64,000 nt of DNA from Oreocharis arfaki (Eukaryota > Chordata > Aves > Passeriformes > Paramythiidae). The position numbers were made by a program, and so were the translations under genes. The stretch is from the NCBI GenBank assembly GCA_013398015.1, contig VZRR01006749.1, forward strand, positions 310,001 through 374,000, read 5' to 3'. Shown here piece after piece: positions 1 to 13,836 of the stretch. Each line of letters starts with the position of its first letter. Positions within the stretch are counted from its first letter, which is position 1. The notes beneath the pieces were generated by a model. That model was not told the origin of the DNA. It was given only the letters and a program-made list of their open reading frames with translations, and did no database searches.

Positions 1-3000
1 AAGCTTCTCTCTCATAAATCTGCTTTATGAGAGGGAACTTGTGCTTTATAGGCACTCAAACTCTTTAATTCACATTAGGTAAAGAGACCATGAACAACAC
101 AGCCAAGAAAACCCAATTAGCCCATAGGCAAGTCAGCAAGATCAGTATTTGTTAGGGGAGTGTGTGTGCTAGGCAAACACTGCTAATCTTCTAAAACTGA
201 TCATTGAATGCTTCGTTCAAGAGGGAGATTTTTTGTGCCTCGTGCTGTTGCTGCTGCTTATTGCCAAGGAACCTGCACTGTGCGGTTATGGCTGTGAGAG
301 GAACAACGTGCCCTTTTATTTCATTAAGGAAAGATAAGATACGGGTGAAATGTACCTAGCCAAAGTGTCTGGTCGTTTGGGAAGCCTGTATTAGGGAAGA
401 AATGTAATAGCTTACCTGAGGTGACCCACTCTCATTTGCATCTCCCACACTTTATCTGAATCAGTGCAGTCAATATACAAATCAATGTGTAAGCAGTGCA
501 GGCAGTGCTCTTGCTGATACCACTCATTACATGAGGAACGTTTTGTGTTGCCAGGTGCCAAAGACTGAAGAGACATCAGGAACATGTGATGTGTGGAATG
601 TCTTTTTAAAATAGAGTGAAGGAAAGAAAATCTATCTTCTTAGACTTTTGTGTAATAAGCTCTGTATTAGTTAACAATGGTACGTACTATTAGTACAAAA
701 AACAAATAAACAAAAAAATTCCTTTTATCAGTAATGCAGAACAAAAAACATGCCCTATTTATACTTGCAGAGAAAATATCTATTTATACCATATTAATAC
801 GTTATTTATATTTTACCTTGGAGACTTTTTTTTTTAAAGGCGAGCAAAATAACACACTAACTTTAAAGGGCAAGAATTTAATCACTAAGCCTAGCTTAGA
901 GTCTCTTGGCAATTTTACCAAGTCATAAAAATATCTAAGGTTGAAAAAGTAATTAATTTGCTTAGTGTTCTTTGTGGTATAATAAAAAAAAAAAAGAAAT
1001 GCCTGAAGTACGGTATTACTGAGCTAATCTGAGTCGTTCACTGAGAGCTCCAAAATCTCATGCCTTTCATAAGAAAGGCTTATCGGAAAATTCTCTTTTC
1101 AAAGGGTCTTTCTTGTAAATGGGTAGGAGGTGTCAGATGATAGCCCTTTTTAAAGCTTTATTATTTGTACATTGGCACACAAGGTTTCTTGTTTCTTCAA
1201 GCTGTATGCCAAAATCTGCGTATTGCTGAAACCCCATTTTTCTCTCAGTGGGAAGAAGGATGTTCCAGATTCATTTCCAAGCAGGACATAATGGTAACTT
1301 CTCAGGGCTCCTCCCCTTGCTCAGCTTGAGGACACAGAACTTGAGATGTTCATAGGCCCTGCAGGGACTCCATCATTTCAGCCTTAGGAGTTCCTGTGGG
1401 AACTCTCTTCCTCCTATGGGTGGAGTTTGTTCAGTAGCCTGGTTAATGATATAGCTGTGACATGGGAGCTGCACCCAAGCTCTCTTCAGGTCGTCTGTGA
1501 CTCAGGGTGCAACTGGGCCACTCCATCATTGAATTAGTCTCCATAAAGATAGGTGTTGTATGGTTACAAAGAGGAAATATGTCCCTTCATTCAAAGAGTT
1601 TAAATACAGTCCTGCACTTGTTTCTCTCCATGCTAACATGGGTGTTTTAAAGATAAACTTCAACTGCCAGATCGATTTTATTCACACATTCTGATACAAC
1701 GTACAGAAGTCCTGCACTTCATTGGGAAATCTGTGCTGTGATGCTATGGGACTCACTGCAATCAACATGAGGTGTGATATCTCACAAATTGCTATGCCAG
1801 CATTACTCATGCCTCAGCTGAGCTGAACAAAAGATCTACTTTTAATGTGTGATGCTACAAAGATAACAGGACTTAAGGTGTTGAATTCTGGCAACCATTT
1901 GTATGTTGTTACATTTATAACAAACTGGGAGTTTGATTCAAACTTCGTGTCTGTCTTAATAATGGGAAGCCTTTATAGAAATGCCATACTTACAGACCAG
2001 CAATCTTTGAAAGTTTATTCCATGGATAATTCTAATTGATTTTCCATTTCTACAGTTAGAACTGGCATATGTCTACTGGTGCTCTAGATGTGAAGAATAC
2101 TTCTTAAAGCTTCTTTTCAATTCACATTCTGTTACAGTTGTATTATTGTAACAACGTAAATTAAAAAGAAATACTAAGAAGTATTTTCAATTTCCATTTT
2201 GTTGTGTTACAGTGTGACTTGCTACATTTTTCATTGCAATAATTAGACATATTGCTGATACACATACACGTAAATAAGGACAGTCATTCTGCTTTGAGCT
2301 CTGGCATGACGGAACTCCTTAACTACCATTGTAGATCACTTTGCATTTTAACATCTAAACTTGAGGCAGCAATAAAATAAGAGTGAACATGCATTTTCAT
2401 CACTGCCGTGATTTAGAGAAGGTTTGTGAGCTCAGATTGTAACAGCCAGCAAAGTTTTGCATTTTTAAGGGTAGACAGTTGTTTAGAATATTTGTTATAT
2501 TTTTAGAAGTCATACTGGGTAATCAAGCCTGAAGCCGCCCAGAACGGATGGCAGAAGAGAAAGAAGAAAGCTTTTTCTTTAAAGGAAGTAAGATATTAGC
2601 AGTTTTTAAAAATTTGGCACTGAGATGTTTTCACTGGAGTTCTATTAGACTTTTGCTGGAGTCTGCCAGTATCGCACGAGAAACCCTTGCTGATGTTGTG
2701 TTACCTGCCCCTTTTTGTTCTGTCCGTAGAGCATATGGAGTCTATCTGTCTACTGAAAAGAAGTCAATGCTCATGGTGGAGGGATTTATGCTTCCAGTTT
2801 GGAAAGGTCCAGAACAAATCCAGGGAGTTGTCCAAATGGGCGCCATCCCATTTCCCTAGCAATGACTGCACTGTGGGCACTCTTCAAACACTTTTTGATA
2901 AAATAGGCATAAATCAAGTTTCACATGAGAGAGAGTATCCTTAGAGACTCTGGTTTCCATGTAGTAGTTCTGCAGCTTCCCTCATGATGTCAGAGCATTA

Positions 3001-6000
3001 GGTGGAGAGATGCACTTGTCCAATAATAGTAATAAGAGGCACATTGGAACCCGTGTGACTTCACGAGGGTCTCCCACTTAGTACTACTTTCCTACTCTCT
3101 GACACGTGCTAGAGGCCTCTAAAGATCTGTTTCTTTTCTCGAGTGTGGTTTTGGCCTGAAGGTGATGCAGCATGGGGAGCCTCATGACCTTCACCTTCTT
3201 TTCTAGATCAGGCCAGAGAACATTTTGCTTCTCCTTCCTGTGACTTTCTCATATATTCTGTAAATTATTAAGAGAATCAGACATATCACTCTTGCCAATT
3301 TTAAAAGAAAGGAAATTACAACTGGAGAATAAATTGTTTCAAATGTGTAAATTGACTTTCTCTGCAGCCTTTTATTCTTGCAAAGGGAGGCACTTATCTT
3401 GCCTAACCTTAAAACCTGCTTGGTCAGGAATCTGCAGGTCTGGGAACCACCTGCAAGGAGCTAGGAGACAGCCAGAGTAATGTAAATACTCTGTGGCATG
3501 ATAAACAGCAAAACCATGTTAAAACCCACAAGGCAAAAAAAAAGAAGACGATTTTCATTCATTCTGTGCTGACACAAAACCCACTGGAAACCTTATTGGT
3601 GCGGCTTGTCAGTGGAAGGACAGCTGCCAATGATCTTGTCTGATGTGTGTGTGTATAACTAAGGCTCTGGGCAGTGGCTGAAGGGTGTTTTTCAAGGCCT
3701 TTCCCAATTTTTGTGGTCTTGTTTGATGTGAACTTGAGGACCCATTATACCTATAAAAGTGAGGAGGCAACTACTTTTCTCCAGTATATTTGACTGGGAG
3801 GGCATGTGTGTGTGACCCACTGCCAGTGCACTTAGCAAAGCACGTCTGCACGGTCAGTGATTGATTCTAGTGCAAAACTGCACAAGGATAGATAGTGTTC
3901 ATCGTTAAGGAAAAGGCACTGTTGGTCCATGAAAGTGTAAAGAGTTATTGCAAATACCTTGTAATTAATTTCCCACAAAAGACAGTAATGGCTCAAAGGA
4001 GCCCTCACAGGCTACAAGGTAAATAAACTGAGTGTTAATAGCTCCCAGATAGGTCTGCTTAGCACCACTCAGAGTGCATTTTTCAGGAAAGGTTCCATGT
4101 GGCTGTCACCATTTAATAGTTCCTGATGGCGGGAAGAATATTTGCTCTGAAGGACCTTGGACTATGAACATGGAAGACTTTTTTATGTGTGTGTTTCACT
4201 TTTTGTTTTAAAGGATATATTCCTTCCTTCAATTTAAAGTTCTTTTCAAGATGAAGAAAATAGAATATTATAGGGAAAGAAAATGCTTAAATGAGTACAG
4301 GTGAAAATGGTTTTAGAGACCCAGCATATTTCAGGTTAAGATGTGAGTGCATAATAATGGAGAAAGCATTTTAATGATCTATTGATCAAATATTCAGAGT
4401 CCAAGGTTATGTACTTTTCAGTATGTATGGGGACAGAGTTCGACCTACTCCTGTAAAGTCTCCTTCCTCCTTATATAGCTGGTACAAGGGCGTAGAGTCT
4501 CAGCAGTCCCTGGTTGCTTCCTGTTAAGGAAGAACACCCACAGAAAGGTGCTGTGTTCTCTTCCTCAGCCTGTGTACCTGGATGATCCATTCTGGTGAGC
4601 AACTGTCATGAGGAATGCACCTCACAGCCCTGTAAAGTTATCTGTGAAATCATCACAGAATTATTCTCAGGTTTCTAATATACTTAAGTTATTAGTGCTG
4701 ATATAAGAGGTTGCTTATTTTCTCCTTTTGAAGAATTTACATCTATGTTTCAAACTGCCTTAATCTAAAAGCTTGGTAGTTCGATCAAGTTTAAGTGTTT
4801 TGCTGGTGCCATCAAGTGGCAGAATGTCGGATTGCAAAACTCCCACAGCATCCGAATTCACTCAAATACATCTTGAACAGCACCAATGAGGAAAATAGTC
4901 CTTGAAAAGCTTCCTCCAAAAATACATATATATAAATATGGATGCGAAAAATGGACTGAAATACATATGGTGTTATGGTTACTTCAGTTACTTCAGTTTG
5001 GTCTGGATTCTAACTAGTAGAAAGGCTAGTTTTTTTGAGTATTACTAGTTGATAAATGTAGGCAACCTATAAAGCAAACTCAGAGATCTTTGTTAAAGAA
5101 CTACTTGAACTGAAGTGGTACAATGCTGTATTCTGAATTCCCTCCCAGCTGTGTTTGCTGTCCTTTGTTACTAACTAATCCCTTTTTACGGAACATGGCC
5201 CTTTGATTTCATATCATAGCTGCACTTCATATCATTAGAGTAGAATGAATATTCAGTTTGCTGCTCTATTCACTAAATTCACAATGTGGCTAACTGAAAA
5301 TTTAAACTTACAGTTCATCATTCATACACACATCACTTTTTTTTCCCCAGCTGAGTGATATTGTATTGTTCAGTAGGAAGGCCTCTGTGCAAAGAAAATA
5401 CATAACTATATACAGCTTATGTTCTATTTCCTTATAAAAATCCAAGTAAATTGGTATGTTTTTGTCTTGATTTCTCAGGGGACTGCTAATACCAAAACTC
5501 ATAGATGCTGCCAGTGTGGAAATTATCCCGTGTTTCAAAATCTGTGTCATGCAGGGCTGGATTTTGAGAAGTGCTGAGCACCCATGCCTGCCTTTAAAGT
5601 TCCTGAGAATGCTGAGCATTTCTCCCTGTGAAAGCCTGGCTCTTACAGTTCCTTGCCACACACACCTAACACTCAACAGGAGCTATGGGAATGCCTCAAA
5701 TGGGTACAGGCTCCAACTTCTTACCCCACCATGAATTATTTCTGCACTCTAGGGATCACTTTCAGCTCCTTCTGATGCCAAAGGGCTCGCAGAATCCAGC
5801 CAAACTGCATGATACTTTCCACTGACAAGAATCTGAAGAGAAGACAGATCCAGACCAAAAACCAAAATCAACAGCAGAGAGTGAATGAGAGTGTGAAAAT
5901 GATGGAAATGTAGGTGGAAAGATCAGCCATAACCGGTGAGATTTTCCTGGCAGTAGAAAAAGCCTTACAGTTTAATTAATTCTCACTGTGGATATTTCCT

Positions 6001-6844
6001 GAAGTTTTATTTACAAATTCTACTACAAACATATTTATTTAGGCTTCTTATACTTTCCCCACTGAAATTTGTGCCAGTACTATCAGAGGCACAAACACAA
6101 AATACTTAATTTGTGTCTTGCCTACTTCAGCTTTTTACTCTGTAATTATTTGCGCTAGAGTAAGCTTTTAATTAATATCTAGCCTGTATCTCTGGTAGGT
6201 TTCCTCGAGATCTGTGAAACTTGCTATTGGGGTTACTGTAGCTCTGTTGCTTGCCTGTTTTCTGTGTTTTACAGAAACTTAGTATGGAGGAAAGGCTGCT
6301 CTCTTTTGCCCCAGAGCAGCACCATCAGGATTGTGGGTACCTGTGTATGCTCTGAACAACTCTCCTGCAGTAACATTTTACTGTGAGAGCTGTCCAAGAC
6401 AAACAGCAGATGGGTGTCATTAACATAGGTTTATGTTCTGACTGCTGCATTGGTTTTCTGAAGTGGGACATGTTGTTGCTATGACTCATCTACTTTCTCA
6501 CGAGGTACTATGCCTGAGTGGGCCAAAATCTCTCCTGGCTTGCAATGTGAGGGTAGGAGTGTAGAGACATAGACTACATGCCACCTAGGCAATTTCCACC
6601 CTGTGGAAAAGGGAAGGTTTGTTTCTGGACCTCTTTTTTCCTTCAGAGTGAGATTCACTTGGATTAGTTAGGGCTCTACACTAGTGTGCCTGGGTAACAA
6701 GTAATCCAAAGGATTGCATATTCGGAAAAGACAAACACAACAGCAATGAAAATCCTTGTTTCAAGCTCATTATATGTTCTTGCACCAGTCCTATCACTGG
6801 GATCACAGTACCTTGCCATGGTTCTGGTATGGAAGTCCCAATCA
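1..6844. other. Non-coding, no gene recognised
   Basis: AT-rich sequence with only short open frames, including two overlapping ones at 2.5-2.9 kb and opposed ones at 5.3-5.7 kb that resemble nothing I know. No clear transposon apart from short A or T runs. One weak CTCF-like motif is listed separately. Confidence 0.8.
4809..4822 (+). promoter_or_regulatory. Weak CTCF-like motif
   Basis: CCATCAAGTGGCAG matches 12 of 14 positions of the CTCF core. Near-matches of this level occur by chance. Confidence 0.2.
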
Positions 6845-7630
6845 GCATCATTTAACAAACCCAAGTGCTGGACTCTCCCCCTGGGGTGGGGTAACCCTGG
6901 TTATATGTACAAACTGGGGGATGAGAGGCTGGAGAGCAGCCCGGGGAAAGAAATCTGGTGTTTGGGTTCGTGGCAAGCCGTATATGAGGCAAGAGTGTTC
7001 CCCGGCAGCCAAAAGGGCCATCTGTGTCCTGGGGTGCATCCAGCAGAGTGCAGTGAGCCAAGAGAGGGAGTGACTGTCCCTGCTCTGCACTGCTGCAGCC
7101 CCACCTTGAGCACTCTGTGCTCTTTGGATGCCTTAATGTAAGAAGGACATCAAACTATCAGAGTGTGTCCAGAGGAGAGGACCAAGATGATGAAAGGTCT
7201 CAAGGGCAAGACTTACAAGGAGCGGCTGAGGTCACTTGGTTTGTTCAGCTGGGAGAAGAGAAGGCTGGGGGGTGACCTCCACACAGTCTACACCTTCCTC
7301 AAGGGAGGCAGTGGAGGGAGAGGTGCTGATCTCCTCTCTCCTCTTTCTGGTGATCAGCGATAGGACATGAGGGAATGGCATGAAGGTCCATCAGAGAAAG
7401 TTCAGGATGGATATTTGGAAAAGGTTCTCCACTGTGCGGGTGACCAGTCACTGGAACAGACATTCCAGGGGGGTGATCATGGCACCAAGTCTGTTAGAGT
7501 TCAAGGAGCATCTGGAAAATTCTCTTGGTCATGGTTTAGTGTTAGATAGTCCTATGAGGAGCAGGGAGTTGGACTTGGGGATCCATATGGATCCCTTCCA
7601 ACTTGAGATATTCTATGATCGTTTCACATA
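6845..7630 (+). mobile_element. CR1 LINE fragment, ORF2 tail and 3' end
   Basis: About 790 bp of a 5'-truncated CR1 retrotransposon. Broken frames still show the C-terminal part of ORF2: a stretch like LGDERLESSP near 6915, AAKRAICVLGCI near 7008, and KERLRSLGLFSWEKRRLGGDL near 7218-7280. The element ends with the CR1 3' motif: a block reading ATCCCTTCCAACTTGAGATA and then TTCTATGATC at 7611. Stops and frameshifts show it is dead. Its higher GC explains the overlapping open frames on both strands here. The left border is approximate. Confidence 0.88.
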
Positions 7631-7795
7631 AAGGTTAGGTTGTGATAATACAGAGGAGAACAAGGACAGGGAGGCAAGTTTCCAGTCTTTAAGTCATGTT
7701 TTAACTCTTCGACATTCTAGTCTGCATCTTCCATTCCTGTTGTCCAGGAAAGGCTACAGGACTGAAGGCTATCCTTGGACTTTTCTGAGTCAGCC

Positions 7796-7860
7796 CTAAG
7801 CATCATGTTCTGCTTCCAGAGCTTTCCTAAGCATCATGGTCTGCTTTCCAAGCTTTCCTG
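7796..7860 (+). repeat. Tandem duplication, 31-bp period
   Basis: CTAAGCATCATG starts at 7796 and again at 7827, each followed by a TCTGCTT...AGCTTTCCT stretch. Two diverged copies. Confidence 0.75.
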
Positions 7861-10845
7861 TAAGTCAGTACTGGTGATCTGAAACCTACCTAAGTGTCTG
7901 AATAACAGAGATTTGGCATCATCATTTGCCTGTCTTTAAGTTAGTCAGTCTTTTTTTTTTTTTAAACTTATACTGTCATGAAGAAAAAGAAGTCTTGGAA
8001 CTGGTTTCGGTGGAAGTGGCACCAACCCCAGTATATTTTAAAGAAGAAATTGGCTGTGTAAGAGTCTAGGAAAAGGAGCCCTGATTCCAAAAGCATTCCC
8101 CAACAGCTCCTCAGCTGTCTAGTCATATCTCTTCTTTTACAATAGCTTTCTGAGAAAGCTGAGCACTGACTTTTCATGTTTATGCCTATGGCATTTGTGG
8201 CTGCTGTAAATTAGGCCAAAAGTGAAATCTTTGAGTTCTAGAAGGGTGTTTGAGACAACAGCCAACAGTAAATAATTATCAAATGATGGGCAAAAAATAA
8301 ATATGGAAATTTGGAGCTTCAAGAGTTTCAGCAAAATAAGGAGATGTGTGAGTACCAATATATTTCCACATTAATATTTAGGGCATTGTGGAAAGCTTAA
8401 AGTGCCCATTTTTGGAATGCAGCTATTTGTACATGTCAGTCTAAATTGCTGTCCAACCATTTCACTGCCTGGTGCTTTTCTTGGTAAAAGCACTTCACTT
8501 AAACATTTTGACTGTGAGAAGTAGGTGTCTAGCCTATGTTGGCTGAGGGTCTTCTCCGCTACCATAAGGTTGGCATCCTGTAACAAATGTACGTGGAGTT
8601 CCTTTTCCTTTGCTCTGTTGTCTTCTGGCAGTACACACAGAGCAATTCCTCCGTGCTTCCTGTCTGCTCCTAGGGGAATCTTGCAGCAATAAAGGAATTT
8701 CCTGAACTCCTTATATCTGAAAGAAAAAAACAACAACAAAATGTCTTTTGACAGCAGCAACAGTGATGGTTACCTGAAGTCTTTTAAACAACGACAACTT
8801 GACTCTCTTTTCATGACTCTGACTTATTCAGCTTATTCTGGCTAATGCTATTAGGATGAACTGTCACTAGGGGAAGTTAGTACAGCAGTGATTGGCAACT
8901 GTTCCATGAAGGTGGGGTCAAGTCGATTATGTTTTGATCAGTGAGAGGAAGAAAGAAGGCGATAGATACGTGCAGCTTGTGCATCTTGCAGTGTAATTGA
9001 GTCTCAGCTGCCAGCACATACATACCTGCACTCTCCTTTCAGTACTACATCAGTAGCATATGGGCAGCAAATATATGCAATAGCACAGATGGAAGCTTTA
9101 GCATCTAATTCCCACTGATTTCAGAATCTGTTATTTCTGCCTTTGAAAACTTCCCCTCTCCATCTCTAGAGAGGGGTGAGAAATGTTATTCTTCAGTAGC
9201 TGTAGTTCACACTGGATGAAAGCTGTGCTAGGCACTGACATGGATGTGCTAGAGGCTGAGGATACTCTGTACATTTCCATACGTTGGTGTCATTTGAAAT
9301 CAAACAGTTTGATGTGTATGGTGAACCAAAATAAGGATCTGATGTGCCATAGATTATCACAAAACTTTTCTGTTTTTCAGTTTCTGAAGGAACTCAAGCA
9401 TTCATTTACAAGTTCTATCTAGAGTTTCACCCCCATTCTGAAAGTAGTCAGGCAGATGCCAAGTCACCTATGTAGCTGTGATGTTTGTATTCATTAAGCC
9501 AGCTCTCACTGGAAACATTAATAAATCATTCCTGTTGACTGCTATCTATAGGCTACTAAGATGCAGAGCAACCACTTTACCTTAGACATAAAAGAGAAGC
9601 ATTGCATACGAAGGTCTGATCATCTATTCAGCTGAAACAGGACTCTGTTAAACTTAAAATATTTACAAGTCTCCTTCTCCCAAAGAAACATTTATAGCCA
9701 ATGATGATCCAATGATATTTGAGGTCTCAACAACACATTTAAATGTCTCAGCCCAGAGATTATCAAAAAAGGGCTAAGGTGAACGTATTTTTAAAATGTC
9801 TGTTGTGAACAATCCTTAAGAGTCTCAGAACCATAGTCAATGATTTAATAAGGACTATTAGCATTTCTAACTTCCACAATTGTAGATTTATTCTGAATTC
9901 TGACAGACAACTTTCAGCTTTCTGGCTCTTTTCTTCTGAGAAAAAACCCACACCACCGAAAACTAATGTTCTGGGATCAGAACATCAGTTTGCTAGTGCC
10001 TTCTTTACTATCAAAAAGTTGCATTTTTTCTCTTCAGATTTGTTTTGTATGTCATGTGGAGCTCAGACCAAGTGTAAGAATACAGTGTCTTAAATTATGA
10101 GCTTGTGAAGGCCTCCAGTAACTGATTTGATCAGTGCATGAAACCAACACATCTGAGGGTGTGTGCTGCCAACAGCTTCCAGAAGACCTTGGAAGGAGAG
10201 CTCTTATTCATAGTGGCATTTTAATCCAGGGCTCCACTTTTGATGTGAATCTCCGAGTAGTCTCTGTTTTGCAGTGCCTTGGTCTTGGAGTACATGGACT
10301 GGGTTCCTTATGGATATAAGTAATTATCTGAAAGATGTGTTCCAGAAATACACCAGGAGGTTACCATAGCCACAAATGGACCCTTAATCCAAAGTAAAGA
10401 GCACCTGAAATTTATTTTTTCTGCACCTCAGATTCTCAGTGCCCACTGTTTCACTCTACACATCTTCTCCTGGAGTCTGCAAGACATGCAAGTGACATAG
10501 TCACTGAGCAACATATAGATTTGGAACTCATTGAATTTTTTTTGGAGTGGAATTGGCTGAATTCGTTTTTATTAACTGTTTCCCAATAAACCTATAAATA
10601 ACTACACACATAATCTTAGTGTATCAATGCTGCATCTGACTATCTGATTGTTGGGTAAAATACGTAGTATACCTTCTTTGTATACATATATACAACCTAG
10701 CATTATTCAAATATATGTGCATGCTTCTGGTTATTCAGGGGCACAATCTGGCTATGCAGATATTGGTAACAAATGCTCTAGTCCAAGAAAATAATGTAGT
10801 AAAGTTAATTCATGCATTATTTTTAAAAGCTGAGAACAACTGTTC

Positions 10846-10874
10846 TATTTATTTATTTATTTATTTATTTATTT
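10846..10874 (+). repeat. (TTTA)n microsatellite
   Basis: About seven uninterrupted ATTT units. Short and likely polymorphic. Confidence 0.9.
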
Positions 10875-13482
10875 GTATTTATGTGATGAGGAAAAAGTGC
10901 AACATTTTTAAAACATGTATGATATTGTAGAACATACAAACATTCAGCTATCTTCTTTTCAGGTATGGATTGGTGAGTTCATGTGAGTGTGTGTTTACAA
11001 TAGGAGAAAAATGTAGCTTACTACCTGTGTTACAATACAGATTTTCCTAGTCATAGAGAGAAGAATGTTACAACCTTGCTATGTGTATTTCATGTTTATG
11101 TTTTAGAGCTGGGTCTAACATAGTTGTCATCTGAAAAATGCTTTGCTGTTGCATTGCTTAATTTTTCCTTTTGCTGGGTATCCTGTGTAGCTAACATGAT
11201 TCTTTTCTGTATATTCATTAAAATTTAGATCAGGTGTATAATTCAGTAAACTTCCAAGCCTATTAATAGTTAAAAGAGTGCAGATGGAAATTCACCAAAT
11301 TCCTGCAATGCAAGGAATACCACAGAAACTTGCCTCAGGGCAGATATGTAAGTGGGAGGCATTAAGACACAGTTTGACAAGCGTGATAATACAATAATAT
11401 CAAAGTACCCTGACTGGAATTCAGATGCTGGTTAGGAGCCATTACAAGTAATGGAAGAAGTTATCAGTAGTAGTAATCCAGAAGTCTGTCAGAAAGATGG
11501 AAACTAAGATCTGATTTTACTAACGATAGAGATAAAATCTTATATGAAAGAACACTGGAGGACTTGAGGCTCACTCTGGAATCTCTTATGTATGGAAAAA
11601 ATACAAATTTAGATTTGAAAAAAAAACTTGTCATGAGTTCCAAGCATGTAAGTTCAGCTTTCCAGACCTTTAAAAATTGCAGGAATTCTGCCATATCCTG
11701 CCCTCCAGCTAATCGTATAATTGGGCCCTCAAAATACGGTGAAAACACATTGATTTTCTTCATTTCCTGATTACACATTGGTGATTACAAAAGCAAAATG
11801 CAGGCTTCTTGTAATTTTAAATTTAAATTTAAAAGTTTATTTCAGTAATTCTAGATCAACCTGTAATCTAGGAAAGAAAAAAGGTTTAAGACAGGAGTAG
11901 GTACGATGATAAATGTTGGTGATCGATATGTGAAATATGCTCATTTTTTTCTAAATTAGAAATGCAATATACATGTTCATTTTATTCTTTATGAAAATTA
12001 TTTCCAGAGATTTTGAATACTAAAGCCACAGTATAATTTATTTTAGCCATTGTCCTTTCAGCTGTAATGAACGTATTTCCTGGAGAACTGACAGACTACT
12101 GCACAAAGTAGAAGATATTCTATTTCATTAAAGCAAAAAGAAAAAAAAATGTGTCTTGCCAGAAAAACATAACCATGAGAAAATACTTTCAGTAACATTG
12201 TATTGATACCAAATACTTCTAATGGAATAATTTACCTTTACGAGTTCTGTTCTTACCCATCTTTTGAGACAGCTGGACAACCAGGAATTTGAAGTGGAGT
12301 TGGTACTACGTTCGAAATGAAAGTTCTTGATTGGACTTCAAGGCCCTCATTTTCTTGGTAGTGTTGGTGCAGGTTATGCAGTAGCATCTTGTTTCAAACT
12401 TGGACTTTTAGGGGAAGATGCAGGATAAAATACCAAAACATTTGTTACTGTATCTAGATACTAAGGAGAAAACAGATGAGTTTTGCCTAATTCTGGCAAG
12501 CATCAATGAGAAACAATGGTTGCTTTTACTACTGCTACTGGTTATTTGCACCAGGTTACAAAATAAAACAAACACACAAACAAAAAGAAAAGAAGCAGAT
12601 TAAAGAGGTGTGATACTATTGCTTTGTGTTACTGATGAACAAAAGCTTGAAATAAGCTTTCAAGTAAGAGCAGAAACTTTGGACTTGCACAGGAAAGGAC
12701 TTATGCACAGTATGTCTCACTTGGTGAATTCAGATTCGCTGTAAAGTTCCAGTCCCATTCTGAATAGGATATTAAACCCATGATACTTTTAATAGAAAAG
12801 ACTTTTTTCCTTAATTGCTATGTTTCTTGTCTCTGCTGTGCTGAGGGGAAATGCTTCAGTCCTCCTTTCACTCAAACAAAGTTGTATTTCAACACTGGTT
12901 GATTAGATGTTTGTGAAGAGAGGAGCTGTATTAAGCCAGTATAAACCCCTGAGCTTTCCAGAACTTCGTGCAGGTATTTATATCTAAACAAGTTGCCTCT
13001 GCTTTGAGCTGCTCTGTTGTGCAAGAGAAGAGCACCAGGACTTTTACTTTCTATCAAATGAAGCTTTGGTTCACAGTGAAAAAGAGTCTTCTCTCAAAAA
13101 ACACCGTCAGCTCCTTAGATGAGGTAGACAAAGAAGCACTAGTGCTTCCTCCCCCATCCTCCAAGAGCCAGCAGAGCATTCCCTTGTATCTGTGCCTTCT
13201 TTTTCTGGGACAGTCCTGAGGAAACCCTCAGGAACCTGTTTGCTGCATGACAAGCACAGTACGGGTGTTTAATAATGGCTAGATAAGTTCACAAAGGGAA
13301 GCATTGAATTCACTCTGCTCTCCACACACCGTGACAGGGATCATTTTGACTAAAAAACAATGGCTTTTCATGTGAAGATGGCTGAGAGACCTCTGTTTTA
13401 CTTTCTTGCATTTTGAGTTGTACCTTTAAGACTTCCGTGTTGCTCTGCACTTAATGATCTGCTAGATTTTGGCTATGGATCT

Positions 13483-13836
13483 NNNNNNNNNNNNNNNNNN
13501 NNNNNNNNNNNNNNNNNNNNNNNNNNNNNNNNNNNNNNNNNNNNNNNNNNNNNNNNNNNNNNNNNNNNNNNNNNNNNNNNNNNNNNNNNNNNNNNNNNNN
13601 NNNNNNNNNNNNNNNNNNNNNNNNNNNNNNNNNNNNNNNNNNNNNNNNNNNNNNNNNNNNNNNNNNNNNNNNNNNNNNNNNNNNNNNNNNNNNNNNNNNN
13701 NNNNNNNNNNNNNNNNNNNNNNNNNNNNNNNNNNNNNNNNNNNNNNNNNNNNNNNNNNNNNNNNNNNNNNNNNNNNNNNNNNNNNNNNNNNNNNNNNNNN
13801 NNNNNNNNNNNNNNNNNNNNNNNNNNNNNNNNNNNN
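13483..13836. other. Assembly gap, 354 N
   Basis: Unsequenced. The right flank opens into TTTTG repeats and a short TA run (about 13849-13876), a likely cause of the break. The open frames that cross it are meaningless. Confidence 0.98.

Larger units (their letters stand above)
7631..13482. other. Non-coding, no gene recognised
   Basis: Holds the small 31-bp duplication at 7.8 kb and the TTTA microsatellite at 10.85 kb. A 129-residue minus-strand open frame at 8371-8760 has no recognisable domain and no splice or promoter context. Otherwise I see nothing. Confidence 0.8.

Noticed and set aside
6746..7141. 131-codon open frame with overlapping frames on both strands
   Set aside because: Lies largely in the CR1 fragment; GC-rich repeat sequence explains the lack of stops. 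The CR1 protein remnants are split across frames.
7578..7595. Perfect 18-bp palindrome GGGATCCATATGGATCCC
   Set aside because: Lies within the CR1 3' end where the consensus is already close to symmetric; likely chance mutation of a repeat.
8371..8760. 129-codon minus-strand open frame
   Set aside because: No recognisable domain; length is within chance expectation.
10130..10150. CAGTGCAT-type match to the miR-148/152 seed region
   Set aside because: Only the seed-like bases fit; no hairpin or mature sequence around it.
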